From contig CATIQX010000174.1 of assembly GCA_949531795.1 (NCBI GenBank), forward strand, positions 1-18,355: DNA of 18,355 nt, written 5' to 3'. This DNA is from Cryomorphaceae bacterium (GTDB lineage Bacteria > Bacteroidota > Bacteroidia > Flavobacteriales > BACL11). Under the pieces are notes generated by a model. It had not been told where the DNA came from. It ran no database searches and worked only from the letters and a program-made list of their open reading frames with translations. This document shows, piece after piece, positions 6,876 to 15,169 of the stretch; position 1 is the stretch's first letter, and every line of letters starts with the position of its first letter. The position numbers and the translations under genes were made by a program.

Positions 6876-8958
6876 GAAAGTAAAAAATACTAATAATAGA
6901 ATAACGGTGCTGTATCTTGTTATAGTGTTTATTGCAATTGGTGTAGTTGCTCAAATTGTAAAAGTTCAGCAGTTTAGTGTAGCAATTAATACAACTAGTC
7001 AACCAAGATATTTTACAGTTGAAGCTCCAAGAGGCAATATTATTGCTGATGATGGTGCTTTGCTGGCAATTTCTATGCCGCTTTATGATGTGCGTTTGGA
7101 TATGAGTGTAATGAATAAGACATTATTTAATACGAATATTGTTGAGCTTTCTATTTTGTTAGCTCATTTATTTAAAGACAAAACTAGTGAAGAGTATGAA
7201 TTGTTTTTAAGAAGTTCAAAAGACGCTAAAAAGAATAAATATATTTTATTAAAAAATAAGGTAACCCATAATGAACTAAATGCCTTAAAGAAAATGCCGG
7301 TTCTAGAGTTGGGACAAAATAAAGGAGGATTAATTGCTGAGCAAAGGCCTAATAGAGAAAAACCATTTGGTTTGCTAGCTCAAAGGACTGTTGGAGTATT
7401 AAGAGGTGTTAATCCTGTTGGAATAGAAAGGGCATTTAATCAAACCCTTTCAGGTATTGATGGGGTACATCTAAAAAGAAAAATTGCAAAAGGAATTTGG
7501 GTACCACAAGATGCTGAAGGTAATAGATTGCCTAGGGCAGGTAATAATGTGGTAACAACTATTAATACGGATATGCAAGATGTAGCAGAAAAAGCATTGG
7601 AAAATACACTTATTATTAATAATGCAGACTGGGGTTGTGTAGTGTTGATGGAGGTTAAAACTGGTAAAGTGAAGGTGATAGCTAATCTTAAAAAACAAGC
7701 AGATGGAAGTGTGAGAGAAAACTTTAATTACGCTATGGCAAAGCATGTTTCTCCAGGATCAACATTTAAGTTAGCTTCTGTAATTGCAGGATTAGAAGAT
7801 GGGTTTTTTAAAGTTGAAGATTCTGTTAGAACTTATGGGGGTAAGTTTTCTTTCTATGATAGAGTGATGATGGATTCTAAATTAGGTTTATATGATAATA
7901 TTACAATTAAAAATGCATTTATAAATTCCTCCAATGTTGGTATTTCTCGTATCATTTTTGATAACTACAAAAGTAATCCTAATGCATTTACTGATAGGAT
8001 TTATAAGATGGGTTTGAGTACTCCTTTGGAATTGGAATTACCTTTCCCTAATAATTTAAAATCTCCTATCCCTAACAAGGGTGGCTGGTCAGGCGTAACA
8101 CTGCCCTGGATGTCGATAGGATATGAAATGCAGTTGACACCAATTCATATGCTTACTTTTTACAATGCTATTGCGAATCAAGGGAAAATGGTGAAACCAA
8201 TTTTTACATCAGCTATTAGTCGTGACGGAAAAATAATTGAAAAGCATAATACTCAAGTAATAAACCCTGCTATCTGTTCAAAATCTACTATTGAAGCAGT
8301 ATTGCCTTTACTAATTGGAGTGGTGGAAGAAGGAACAGCTAAAAATATTAGATCAAGTAATTACCTGATTGCTGGTAAAACAGGTACTACAGTAATTAAT
8401 TTTAATAATAGGGATAAAGGAGAAGAAAAGGAATATCAAGCTTCTTTTGCTGGCTTCTTTCCTGCTGATAATCCAAGATACTCTTGTATTGTAGTGATAA
8501 ATAATCCTAGAGAAAATGGACATTATGGTGGATCTGTTGCGGCTCCAATATTTAAGAAGTTGGCTGACAAAGTATATGCTTCTGATATGAGTATTCATAA
8601 GGCTCTGCAGCAATCAGATCTAATAGTAAGTTTACCTAAAGTGAAGCAAGGGCATACTCAGGATGCAAATAATGTTTTAGCAAATTTTGATATAGATAGA
8701 ATAGTAACGGGTGATTTGTGGATGGTTGCTAGTACCACGAAAAAACATGTGTCATTGGAGGTTAGGAAAGTAGAAAGAGATTTGAGTAATGGGAATATGC
8801 CTGACTTAAAAGGGATGGGACTTCAAGATGCTATTTATTTATTGGAATCGTATGGACTAATTGTTGAAATAAAGGGAAGTGGTGCAGTTCAATATCAATC
8901 AATTTCAAAAGGAAAAAAGTTTTTTGAAGGAAGTGTAATTAAATTAGAATTAGCCTAA
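6868..8958 (+). CDS. ftsI: Penicillin-binding protein FtsI (division transpeptidase) with C-terminal PASTA domain
   Basis: Class B penicillin-binding protein that crosslinks septal peptidoglycan in the periplasm. The 696-residue product has an N-terminal membrane anchor (about 12-32) and a pedestal domain starting with the APRGNI motif (53-58). The transpeptidase domain follows: active-site SxxK at SPGSTFK (295-301, Ser298), SSN (354-356) and KTGT (504-507). After it comes a PASTA-like domain (about 634-696) beginning NMPDLKGMGLQDAIYLLE. A PASTA tail is absent from E. coli FtsI but seen in Bacteroidota and Gram-positive SpoVD/PBP2x-type proteins. It overlaps ftsL by 8 bp and murE by 1 bp (TAATG). 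Its usual partner is the SEDS polymerase FtsW, encoded downstream here. Confidence 0.95.
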   Translation: MIKKVKNTNNRITVLYLVIVFIAIGVVAQIVKVQQFSVAINTTSQPRYFTVEAPRGNIIADDGALLAISMPLYDVRLDMSVMNKTLFNTNIVELSILLAHLFKDKTSEEYELFLRSSKDAKKNKYILLKNKVTHNELNALKKMPVLELGQNKGGLIAEQRPNREKPFGLLAQRTVGVLRGVNPVGIERAFNQTLSGIDGVHLKRKIAKGIWVPQDAEGNRLPRAGNNVVTTINTDMQDVAEKALENTLIINNADWGCVVLMEVKTGKVKVIANLKKQADGSVRENFNYAMAKHVSPGSTFKLASVIAGLEDGFFKVEDSVRTYGGKFSFYDRVMMDSKLGLYDNITIKNAFINSSNVGISRIIFDNYKSNPNAFTDRIYKMGLSTPLELELPFPNNLKSPIPNKGGWSGVTLPWMSIGYEMQLTPIHMLTFYNAIANQGKMVKPIFTSAISRDGKIIEKHNTQVINPAICSKSTIEAVLPLLIGVVEEGTAKNIRSSNYLIAGKTGTTVINFNNRDKGEEKEYQASFAGFFPADNPRYSCIVVINNPRENGHYGGSVAAPIFKKLADKVYASDMSIHKALQQSDLIVSLPKVKQGHTQDANNVLANFDIDRIVTGDLWMVASTTKKHVSLEVRKVERDLSNGNMPDLKGMGLQDAIYLLESYGLIVEIKGSGAVQYQSISKGKKFFEGSVIKLELA

Positions 8959-10418
8959 TGAATTTACAGGAACTATTATATAAAGTAAGTTTTGTAAAAA
9001 TTATTGGGACTACTAATGTTGATGTGATAGATATTGCTTTTGATTCTAGAAAAGTGAAAGCGACTTCTTTGTTTGTTGCCTTAAAAGGAACTCAGTCAGA
9101 TGGGCATGATTATATCTTAGAAACTATAAATTCAGGAGCTAAAGTTATTGTGTATGAGGATATACCCATTAAATTGGATGAAAAGATCACTTATGTGCAG
9201 GTAAAAGATAGCAATATTGCTTTAGGAATTATAGCTGCTAATTTTTATGATAACCCTTCCGAAAAAATAAAGCTAGTTGGAGTAACTGGTACAAATGGGA
9301 AAACAACTATTGTGAGTTTGTTAACACAATTGTTTTCTATAATGAATATTAAAGTGGGAATGCTTTCCACTATTCATAATAAAATTATTAATAAAATTAC
9401 TCCATCTACTCATACAACTCCTGATGCTTTGCAAATTAATTTTTTATTAAACAAGATGGTAGAGCAAGGTTGTGAGTATTGTTTTATGGAAGTAAGTTCT
9501 CATGCTATTTCTCAGTGTAGGGTTTTAGCATTAAATTTTACTGGAGGAGTATTCACCAACCTTACTCATGATCATTTGGATTATCACAATAGTTTTGCAG
9601 AATACAGAGATGTGAAAAAATCATTTTTTGATGTATTGCTTCCATCAGCTTTTGCACTTACAAATAAAGATGATAAAAATGGAATGAAAATGTTAGAGGG
9701 TACGAAAGCACAAAAATTTACTTATTCTTTAAAATCGTTTTCGGACTATAAATGTAAGGTGTTAGAAAATCAATTTGAGGGAATGTTATTAAATATAAAC
9801 AAAGTTGATGTTTGGGTGAAATTGATTGGAGAATTTAATGCTTATAACATGCTTTCAGTTTTTGCAGTTGCTAATTATTTTTCTCTTGAAAACTATGAGG
9901 TGCTTACAGCATTAAGTATGCTTTTATCACCTGAAGGAAGATTTCAATATTTGCAATCAGAAGAAAAAATAACGGCAATAGTTGATTATGCACACACAGG
10001 AGATGCGCTCAAGAATGTTCTTGCTACGGTAAATAATGTTAGAACCAACACTGAGCAGTTAATAACAGTAGTTGGATGTGGTGGTGATAGAGATAAAACT
10101 AAGCGTTCAATAATTGCAGCTGTCGCTTGTGATTTAAGCGACCAAGTTATCCTTACTTCCGATAATCCTAGAAGTGAAAATCCAGATACAATTATTAAAG
10201 ATATGATGCGTGATCTTGATCCCGTACAACAGAAAAAATTATTGGTAATTATCGATAGGAAACAAGCAATAAAAACAGCTTGCCGTCTAGCTAATCCAAA
10301 CGATATTGTATTGGTGGCAGGTAAGGGTCACGAAAAATATCAAGAAATTAATGGTGAAAAATTTCCATTTGACGATTTAGAAGAGCTTAAACAATCATTA
10401 AATATAATTAAACAATAA
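8958..10418 (+). CDS. murE: UDP-MurNAc-L-Ala-D-Glu:meso-diaminopimelate ligase
   Basis: Cytoplasmic Mur ligase that adds the third residue of the peptidoglycan stem peptide. The 486-residue product has the N-terminal UDP-binding domain, the ATP loop GVTGTNGKTT (108-117), the central THTTPDA motif (151-157), a probable carbamylated lysine around K220 in EYRDVKKSFF, and the C-terminal DNPRSENP (402-409). The DNPR form of this last motif marks enzymes that accept meso-diaminopimelate rather than lysine. Its ATG overlaps the ftsI stop as TAATG and its own stop overlaps mraY in the same way, so translation is probably coupled. murF, which follows murE in many bacteria, is absent here. Confidence 0.96.
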   Translation: MNLQELLYKVSFVKIIGTTNVDVIDIAFDSRKVKATSLFVALKGTQSDGHDYILETINSGAKVIVYEDIPIKLDEKITYVQVKDSNIALGIIAANFYDNPSEKIKLVGVTGTNGKTTIVSLLTQLFSIMNIKVGMLSTIHNKIINKITPSTHTTPDALQINFLLNKMVEQGCEYCFMEVSSHAISQCRVLALNFTGGVFTNLTHDHLDYHNSFAEYRDVKKSFFDVLLPSAFALTNKDDKNGMKMLEGTKAQKFTYSLKSFSDYKCKVLENQFEGMLLNINKVDVWVKLIGEFNAYNMLSVFAVANYFSLENYEVLTALSMLLSPEGRFQYLQSEEKITAIVDYAHTGDALKNVLATVNNVRTNTEQLITVVGCGGDRDKTKRSIIAAVACDLSDQVILTSDNPRSENPDTIIKDMMRDLDPVQQKKLLVIIDRKQAIKTACRLANPNDIVLVAGKGHEKYQEINGEKFPFDDLEELKQSLNIIKQ

Positions 10419-11632
10419 TGTTATACTATTTATTCGAATACCTACAAAATACTTATGATTTTCCTGGAGCAGGACTGTTTCAGTATATTTCATTTCGAGC
10501 AGCAATGGCAATTATTACCTCCTTGTTAGTGTCTTTAGTTTTTGGGGGTAAAATCATTAATATAATACGTAATAAACAGATTGGAGAGCAAGTAAGGGAA
10601 TTGGGTTTAGCAGGTGAAGAAAGTAAAAATGGAACACCAACTATGGGTGGTCTAATCATATTAGCGGCTATTCTTATTCCCACCCTTTTATTTACTAAAT
10701 TGGATAATATTTATATCATTATTATGATTGTTTCTACACTTTGGCTAGGTGCAATTGGTTTTATTGATGATTATATTAAGGTGTATAAAAAGGATAAACA
10801 AGGGCTTGCTGGTAGGTTTAAGGTTTTAGGGCAAATAGGGATTGGATTAATTGTTGGTTTGGTAATGGTTTTTAATAATGATATTGTAGTTAAAGAGGAG
10901 GTGAAAATTTCTTCAGAAACTGAAGTGATTGGCTCGGTTGATTTAGCTCAAAAATCTTCAAAAACAACAACTCCTTTCTTTAAGAATAATGAATTTGATT
11001 ATCAAGATCTAACTTCTTGGATGGGGGATTCTGCAAAAGATTACGCTTGGATATTTTTTATTATGATAGTGGTAATTATTGTAACTGCAGTTTCCAATGG
11101 AGCAAATATGACTGATGGCTTAGATGGCTTAGCTACAGGTACCTCGGCAATTATTGGTGCTACACTTGCTCTATTTTCCTATGTGTCTGGTAATATAATT
11201 GCTGCTGATTATTTGAATATAATGTATATCCCCAATATAGGGGAATTGGTAATTTATATGTCTGCTTTTGTCGGGGCTTGCGTTGGATTTATGTGGTACA
11301 ATTCTTTTCCCGCTCAAGTATTTATGGGTGATACAGGCTCTTTGGCTTTAGGTGGTATTATTGCTATAGTTGCTATACTAATTCGAAAAGAATTGCTTAT
11401 CCCTATTTTGTGTGGGATATTTTTAATTGAAAATGTATCAGTAATTCTACAAGTAGGTTATTTTAAATACACAAAAAAGAAATATGGAGTTGGAAAGCGT
11501 GTCTTTAAGATGGCACCATTGCATCATCATTACCAGAAATTAGGAATGCATGAAAGCAAAATTGTGACAAGGTTTTGGATTATTGGAATCATGTTGGCGG
11601 TCATAACAATAGTTACTTTAAAACTAAGGTAA
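10418..11632 (+). CDS. mraY: Phospho-N-acetylmuramoyl-pentapeptide-transferase MraY
   Basis: Polytopic inner-membrane enzyme that transfers phospho-MurNAc-pentapeptide to undecaprenyl phosphate, making lipid I. The 404-residue product has about ten membrane segments and the family motifs FIDDYIK (115-121, DD at 117-118), NMTDGLDGLATG (230-241), MGDTGSLALGG (303-313) and APLHHHYQ (366-373). E. coli MraY is about 360 residues. The extra length lies mainly in a polar insert at about 155-205 between membrane segments, a feature of Bacteroidota MraY. It overlaps murE and murD by one base each (TAATG at both ends). Confidence 0.96.
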   Translation: MLYYLFEYLQNTYDFPGAGLFQYISFRAAMAIITSLLVSLVFGGKIINIIRNKQIGEQVRELGLAGEESKNGTPTMGGLIILAAILIPTLLFTKLDNIYIIIMIVSTLWLGAIGFIDDYIKVYKKDKQGLAGRFKVLGQIGIGLIVGLVMVFNNDIVVKEEVKISSETEVIGSVDLAQKSSKTTTPFFKNNEFDYQDLTSWMGDSAKDYAWIFFIMIVVIIVTAVSNGANMTDGLDGLATGTSAIIGATLALFSYVSGNIIAADYLNIMYIPNIGELVIYMSAFVGACVGFMWYNSFPAQVFMGDTGSLALGGIIAIVAILIRKELLIPILCGIFLIENVSVILQVGYFKYTKKKYGVGKRVFKMAPLHHHYQKLGMHESKIVTRFWIIGIMLAVITIVTLKLR

Positions 11633-12951
11633 TGGTAAAAAGAATAGTCGTACTAGGCGCAGGAATTAGTGGAGTTGGGACAGCTGTTTTAGCAAAGAAG
11701 AAAGGATTTAATGTTTTTGTTTCCGATATGGGAACAATCACAGATGAAAATAAAGCAGTTCTTTTAAATAATGTGATTGATTGGGAGGAAAAAAAGCATT
11801 CATCAGCAAGGATTTTAAATGCAGATGAGGTGATTAAAAGTCCAGGAATACCTGATAATGTAGATTTGATTCAGCAATTAATTGAAAAAGAGATTCCAGT
11901 AATATCTGAAATAGAATTTGCTTTTAGATATACTAAAGCAAAAATAGCGGCTATTACTGGAAGTAACGGGAAAACCACAACTACTTTACTTCTAGGTCAT
12001 GTGCTGAAAAGTGCAGGCTATGATGTGCTAGTAGCAGGAAATATAGGTGTTGGGTTTGCATTTTCTTTAGCTGAACGTGATTATGATTATATCGTTTTGG
12101 AACTGAGTAGTTTCCAATTGGATGGTATAAAGGAATTCAGAAGTGAAGTAGCTATATTACTAAATATTACTAATGATCATTTGGATAGATATAATTATAA
12201 AGCTGAAAAATATGCAGAATCAAAATTTAGAATTACCAAAAATCAAACTAATAGAGATGTACTAATTTATAACGCTGATGATGTTAAGATTCAGTCACTT
12301 TCTTCTAATGCAAAAAAAATTCCAATTTCATTGAAAAAAAAGCAAATGGAAGGAGGATTTTATAATAACAGTGAAATAACAATTAATTTAAATAATAATA
12401 CTATGACCATGCAAGAACTAGCCCTAAAAGGCCAGCACAATATTTTTAACTCAATGGCAGCTGCAATGGCAGCAAGAGTTTTTGAAGTAAAGGATACGGT
12501 TATCCGTCAAGCAATGATTGATTTTCAGAATGTTGAACACAGATTGGAGCATGTCCTTACAGTACATGGTATCGATTTTATTAATGATTCTAAAGCAACT
12601 AATGTAAATGCCTGTTGGTATGCTCTTGAAAGTATGACTAAAGAAGTTGTTTGGATCGTTGGCGGAGTAGATAAAGGAAATGACTATGCTGAATTAACTG
12701 AAATGGTTGATAAAAAGGTTAAAGCAATTATTTGTTTAGGAGAAAATAATGAAAATATCATTGAAGCTTTTAAAGGTAAAGTAGAAATTATTGTTCAGGC
12801 TTCAAGTATGCAAGAGGCTGTAAGTCAGTCTTATGCATTGTCTAATAAGCAGGATGTTGTTTTGTTGTCACCAGCATGTGCTAGTTTTGATTTATTTGCT
12901 AATTATGAAGATAGAGGTTTGCAGTTTAAAAAACAAGTTCGTAATCTATAA
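11632..12951 (+). CDS. murD: UDP-N-acetylmuramoyl-L-alanine--D-glutamate ligase
   Basis: Cytoplasmic Mur ligase adding D-Glu, the second stem-peptide residue. The 439-residue product has the N-terminal Rossmann-like GAGISGVG (9-16), the ATP loop ITGSNGKTTTT (108-118), ELSSFQLD (157-164), NITNDHLDRY (178-187), a likely carbamylated Lys198 in YAESKFRI, and DSKATN in the C-terminal domain. The open frame extends upstream to 11575 inside mraY, but VKRIVVLGAGISG is the conserved beginning. ATG 11632 overlaps the mraY stop as TAATG and is chosen. Its stop directly abuts the ftsW ATG (TAAATG). Confidence 0.96.
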   Translation: MVKRIVVLGAGISGVGTAVLAKKKGFNVFVSDMGTITDENKAVLLNNVIDWEEKKHSSARILNADEVIKSPGIPDNVDLIQQLIEKEIPVISEIEFAFRYTKAKIAAITGSNGKTTTTLLLGHVLKSAGYDVLVAGNIGVGFAFSLAERDYDYIVLELSSFQLDGIKEFRSEVAILLNITNDHLDRYNYKAEKYAESKFRITKNQTNRDVLIYNADDVKIQSLSSNAKKIPISLKKKQMEGGFYNNSEITINLNNNTMTMQELALKGQHNIFNSMAAAMAARVFEVKDTVIRQAMIDFQNVEHRLEHVLTVHGIDFINDSKATNVNACWYALESMTKEVVWIVGGVDKGNDYAELTEMVDKKVKAIICLGENNENIIEAFKGKVEIIVQASSMQEAVSQSYALSNKQDVVLLSPACASFDLFANYEDRGLQFKKQVRNL

Positions 12952-14082
12952 ATGAGTTCTTGGATTAAAAATATCAATTTAGAAGGAGATAGGACAATTT
13001 GGGGAGTGGTTCTTGCTTTATCTTTATCTTCTATATTAGTAGTATACAGCACTGCTGGTTGGCATTTTTTATTTAGTCATATTTCTAAATTATTACTTGG
13101 ATTGTTTGCTATGTATGTTGTGCATAAAATCAAGTTTAAATATTTTTCAAAATTAGGACAGTTAGGATTTCTATTTAGTTTGTTTTTACTCGTGTTAGTT
13201 TTACTTATAGGAGTAAGTGTTAATGGAGCGTCAAGATGGTTGCAAATTGCCGGTCAACAGTTTCAGCCTTCAGATGTAGCCAAGTTGGCAATACTCGTTT
13301 ATATGGCAAGACAGATTAGTAAACAAAGAGATTATCTACATGATTTTAAGGAATTATTTTGGTATGTATTAGGACCTTTACTTCTGGTTTGTATCTTAAT
13401 TTTACCAAATAATTTTTCAACATCAGCATTGGTGTTTATTAATGGATTGGTTATGATGTTTGTTGGAAAAATTCGCGTTAAATTTATTGTGGCGATTATA
13501 GGTTTTGCTTTTGTTGGAGCACTTGCTATTTATGCAAGTGCTAAATTTACTCCTTTAGGAACAAAAATTATGCCAAGGTCAGCTACTTGGGTCAGTCGTA
13601 TTGATAGTTTTTTTATTGATGCTGAGGGAGATGAGCAAAGTAAAGATTTTCAACAAACACAAGCCTTAGTAGCTATACAAAATGGAGGGCTGACAGGCTT
13701 GGGTCCAGGTAAAAGTACACAAAGAAATATTCTACCTTATTCATCTTCTGATTTTATTTATGCAATTATTATTGAAGAATATGGCTTATTTGGAGGGGTG
13801 TTAGCGTTGTTGTTTTATTTGATTTTAATGTTTAGGGCTATTAGAATTGCATTAAGAGTGGAGAGTGTATTTGGTAGTTTGTTAACTACGGGTTTAATGT
13901 TTTCTTTAGTTTTTCAAGCCTTGATAAATATGTTAGTTTCAGTAGAAGTTTTGCCAGTTACTGGTCAAACCCTCCCGCTCATAAGTATGGGTGGAACTTC
14001 AATTGTATTTTCGTGTATTGCAATTGGGATAGTATTGAGTGTTAGTAGAGATTCATCAGATAGAAAGTATGAAAAAGTTTAA
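12952..14082 (+). CDS. ftsW: SEDS peptidoglycan polymerase FtsW
   Basis: Polytopic septal glycosyltransferase that polymerises lipid II with its partner FtsI. The 376-residue product shows the SEDS pattern of about ten hydrophobic segments. NGASRWLQI (91-99) and QPSDVAKL (105-112) lie after the early helices, and the catalytic-loop region LPYSSSDFIYAIIIEEYG (261-278) has the conserved Asp at 267. The C-terminal signature is LPVTGQTLPLISMGGTS (334-350). The conserved acidic residue of the QPSE motif is Asp here. FtsW is favoured over RodA by its position between murD and murG. It overlaps murG by 14 bp. Confidence 0.94.
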   Translation: MSSWIKNINLEGDRTIWGVVLALSLSSILVVYSTAGWHFLFSHISKLLLGLFAMYVVHKIKFKYFSKLGQLGFLFSLFLLVLVLLIGVSVNGASRWLQIAGQQFQPSDVAKLAILVYMARQISKQRDYLHDFKELFWYVLGPLLLVCILILPNNFSTSALVFINGLVMMFVGKIRVKFIVAIIGFAFVGALAIYASAKFTPLGTKIMPRSATWVSRIDSFFIDAEGDEQSKDFQQTQALVAIQNGGLTGLGPGKSTQRNILPYSSSDFIYAIIIEEYGLFGGVLALLFYLILMFRAIRIALRVESVFGSLLTTGLMFSLVFQALINMLVSVEVLPVTGQTLPLISMGGTSIVFSCIAIGIVLSVSRDSSDRKYEKV

Positions 14083-15169
14083 AGTAATTATTAGTGGAGG
14101 TGGCACTGGAGGACACATCTTTCCTGCCCTTGCAATTGCTAAAGCAATAGAAAAAAAAGTTGATAAAGTAGAGTTTCTATTTGTTGGTGCTGAAGACAGA
14201 ATGGAAATGGAAAAAATTCCGGCAGCAGGATATAAAATTGTTGGACTTTGGATTAGTGGACTGCAAAGAAACTTAAGTAAGCGTAATTTATTATTTCCTT
14301 TTAAGTTGATAAGTAGCTTGCTAAAAGCAAGAAAGATTATTAAACAGTTTAAGCCTGATTTAGCTATAGGAACCGGTGGTTATGCTAGTGGTCCTTTGCT
14401 TTTTGCAGCTGCTAATAAAGGGGTGCCTTCGCTAATTCAAGAACAAAATTCTTACCCAGGTATTACTAATAAAATTTTAGCAAAATATGTTCAAAAGATC
14501 TGTGTGGCTTACGATAATATGGAAAGATTTTTTGGAGACGAAAAATTGATTATTACAGGAAATCCTATACGAGATGATATTTTAAGTTTTGATACAAAAG
14601 TTAAGGCAGGTAAAAAGCTCTTTAATATAGATGTTTCAAAACCAACTGTTTTGGTTGTAGGTGGTAGTTTGGGTGCATATACAATAAACAATGCTATTGC
14701 TAGCAACTTATCTGATTTCAAGACTGCGAACGTAAATTTGATTTGGCAAACAGGAATTTCTTTTCAGGATCAAGCTAAAAAATTGACTAGACAGTTTAGT
14801 GTAAATGGAATACAGGCACATACTTTTATAAAAGAAATGGATTTAGCCTATGCTATTGCTGATGTTATTGTCTCGCGAGCAGGAGCAATTGCTATTTCAG
14901 AATTGTGTTGCGTAGGAAAGCCAATTATATTAATTCCTTCTCCTAATGTATCCGAAAATCATCAGTATAAAAATGCACAATCCTTGGTTAATAAGAATGC
15001 GGCCTTACTTGTAAAGGATAGTGATGCAAGCCGTAAACTTGTATATAAGGTTCTGGAATTATTAAAAGATACTATTAAACAAAAAGAATTAAGTAATAAT
15101 ATTAAAAAATTAGCTGTAAAAAATGCAGCAGATAGGATAGCAGAAATTGCATTGAGTTTAATAAAATGA
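14069..15169 (+). CDS. murG: UDP-GlcNAc:lipid I N-acetylglucosaminyltransferase MurG
   Basis: Peripheral membrane GT-B glycosyltransferase that converts lipid I to lipid II on the cytoplasmic face. The 366-residue product starts MKKFKVIISG followed by GGTGGHIFPA, the first glycine-rich loop (10-16, His16). It also has GTGGYASGP (102-110 region), a second glycine-rich GGSLGAY (198-204), SRAGAIAISEL (269-279, with the donor-binding Glu278) and NHQYKNA (297-303). The frame opens with a TTG at 14039, but the family N-terminus begins at ATG 14069, 14 bp inside the end of ftsW. It overlaps murC by the ATGA arrangement (15166-15169). The stop is TGA, showing that TGA is not recoded. Confidence 0.95.
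   Translation: MKKFKVIISGGGTGGHIFPALAIAKAIEKKVDKVEFLFVGAEDRMEMEKIPAAGYKIVGLWISGLQRNLSKRNLLFPFKLISSLLKARKIIKQFKPDLAIGTGGYASGPLLFAAANKGVPSLIQEQNSYPGITNKILAKYVQKICVAYDNMERFFGDEKLIITGNPIRDDILSFDTKVKAGKKLFNIDVSKPTVLVVGGSLGAYTINNAIASNLSDFKTANVNLIWQTGISFQDQAKKLTRQFSVNGIQAHTFIKEMDLAYAIADVIVSRAGAIAISELCCVGKPIILIPSPNVSENHQYKNAQSLVNKNAALLVKDSDASRKLVYKVLELLKDTIKQKELSNNIKKLAVKNAADRIAEIALSLIK

Noticed and set aside
7471..7746. 91-codon open frame on the - strand inside ftsI
   Set aside because: Antisense shadow with Cys/His/Phe/Ile-rich composition typical of reversed AT-rich coding sequence.
8353..8613. 86-codon open frame on the - strand inside ftsI
   Set aside because: Overlaps the KTG-containing transpeptidase region on the other strand; no supporting signal.
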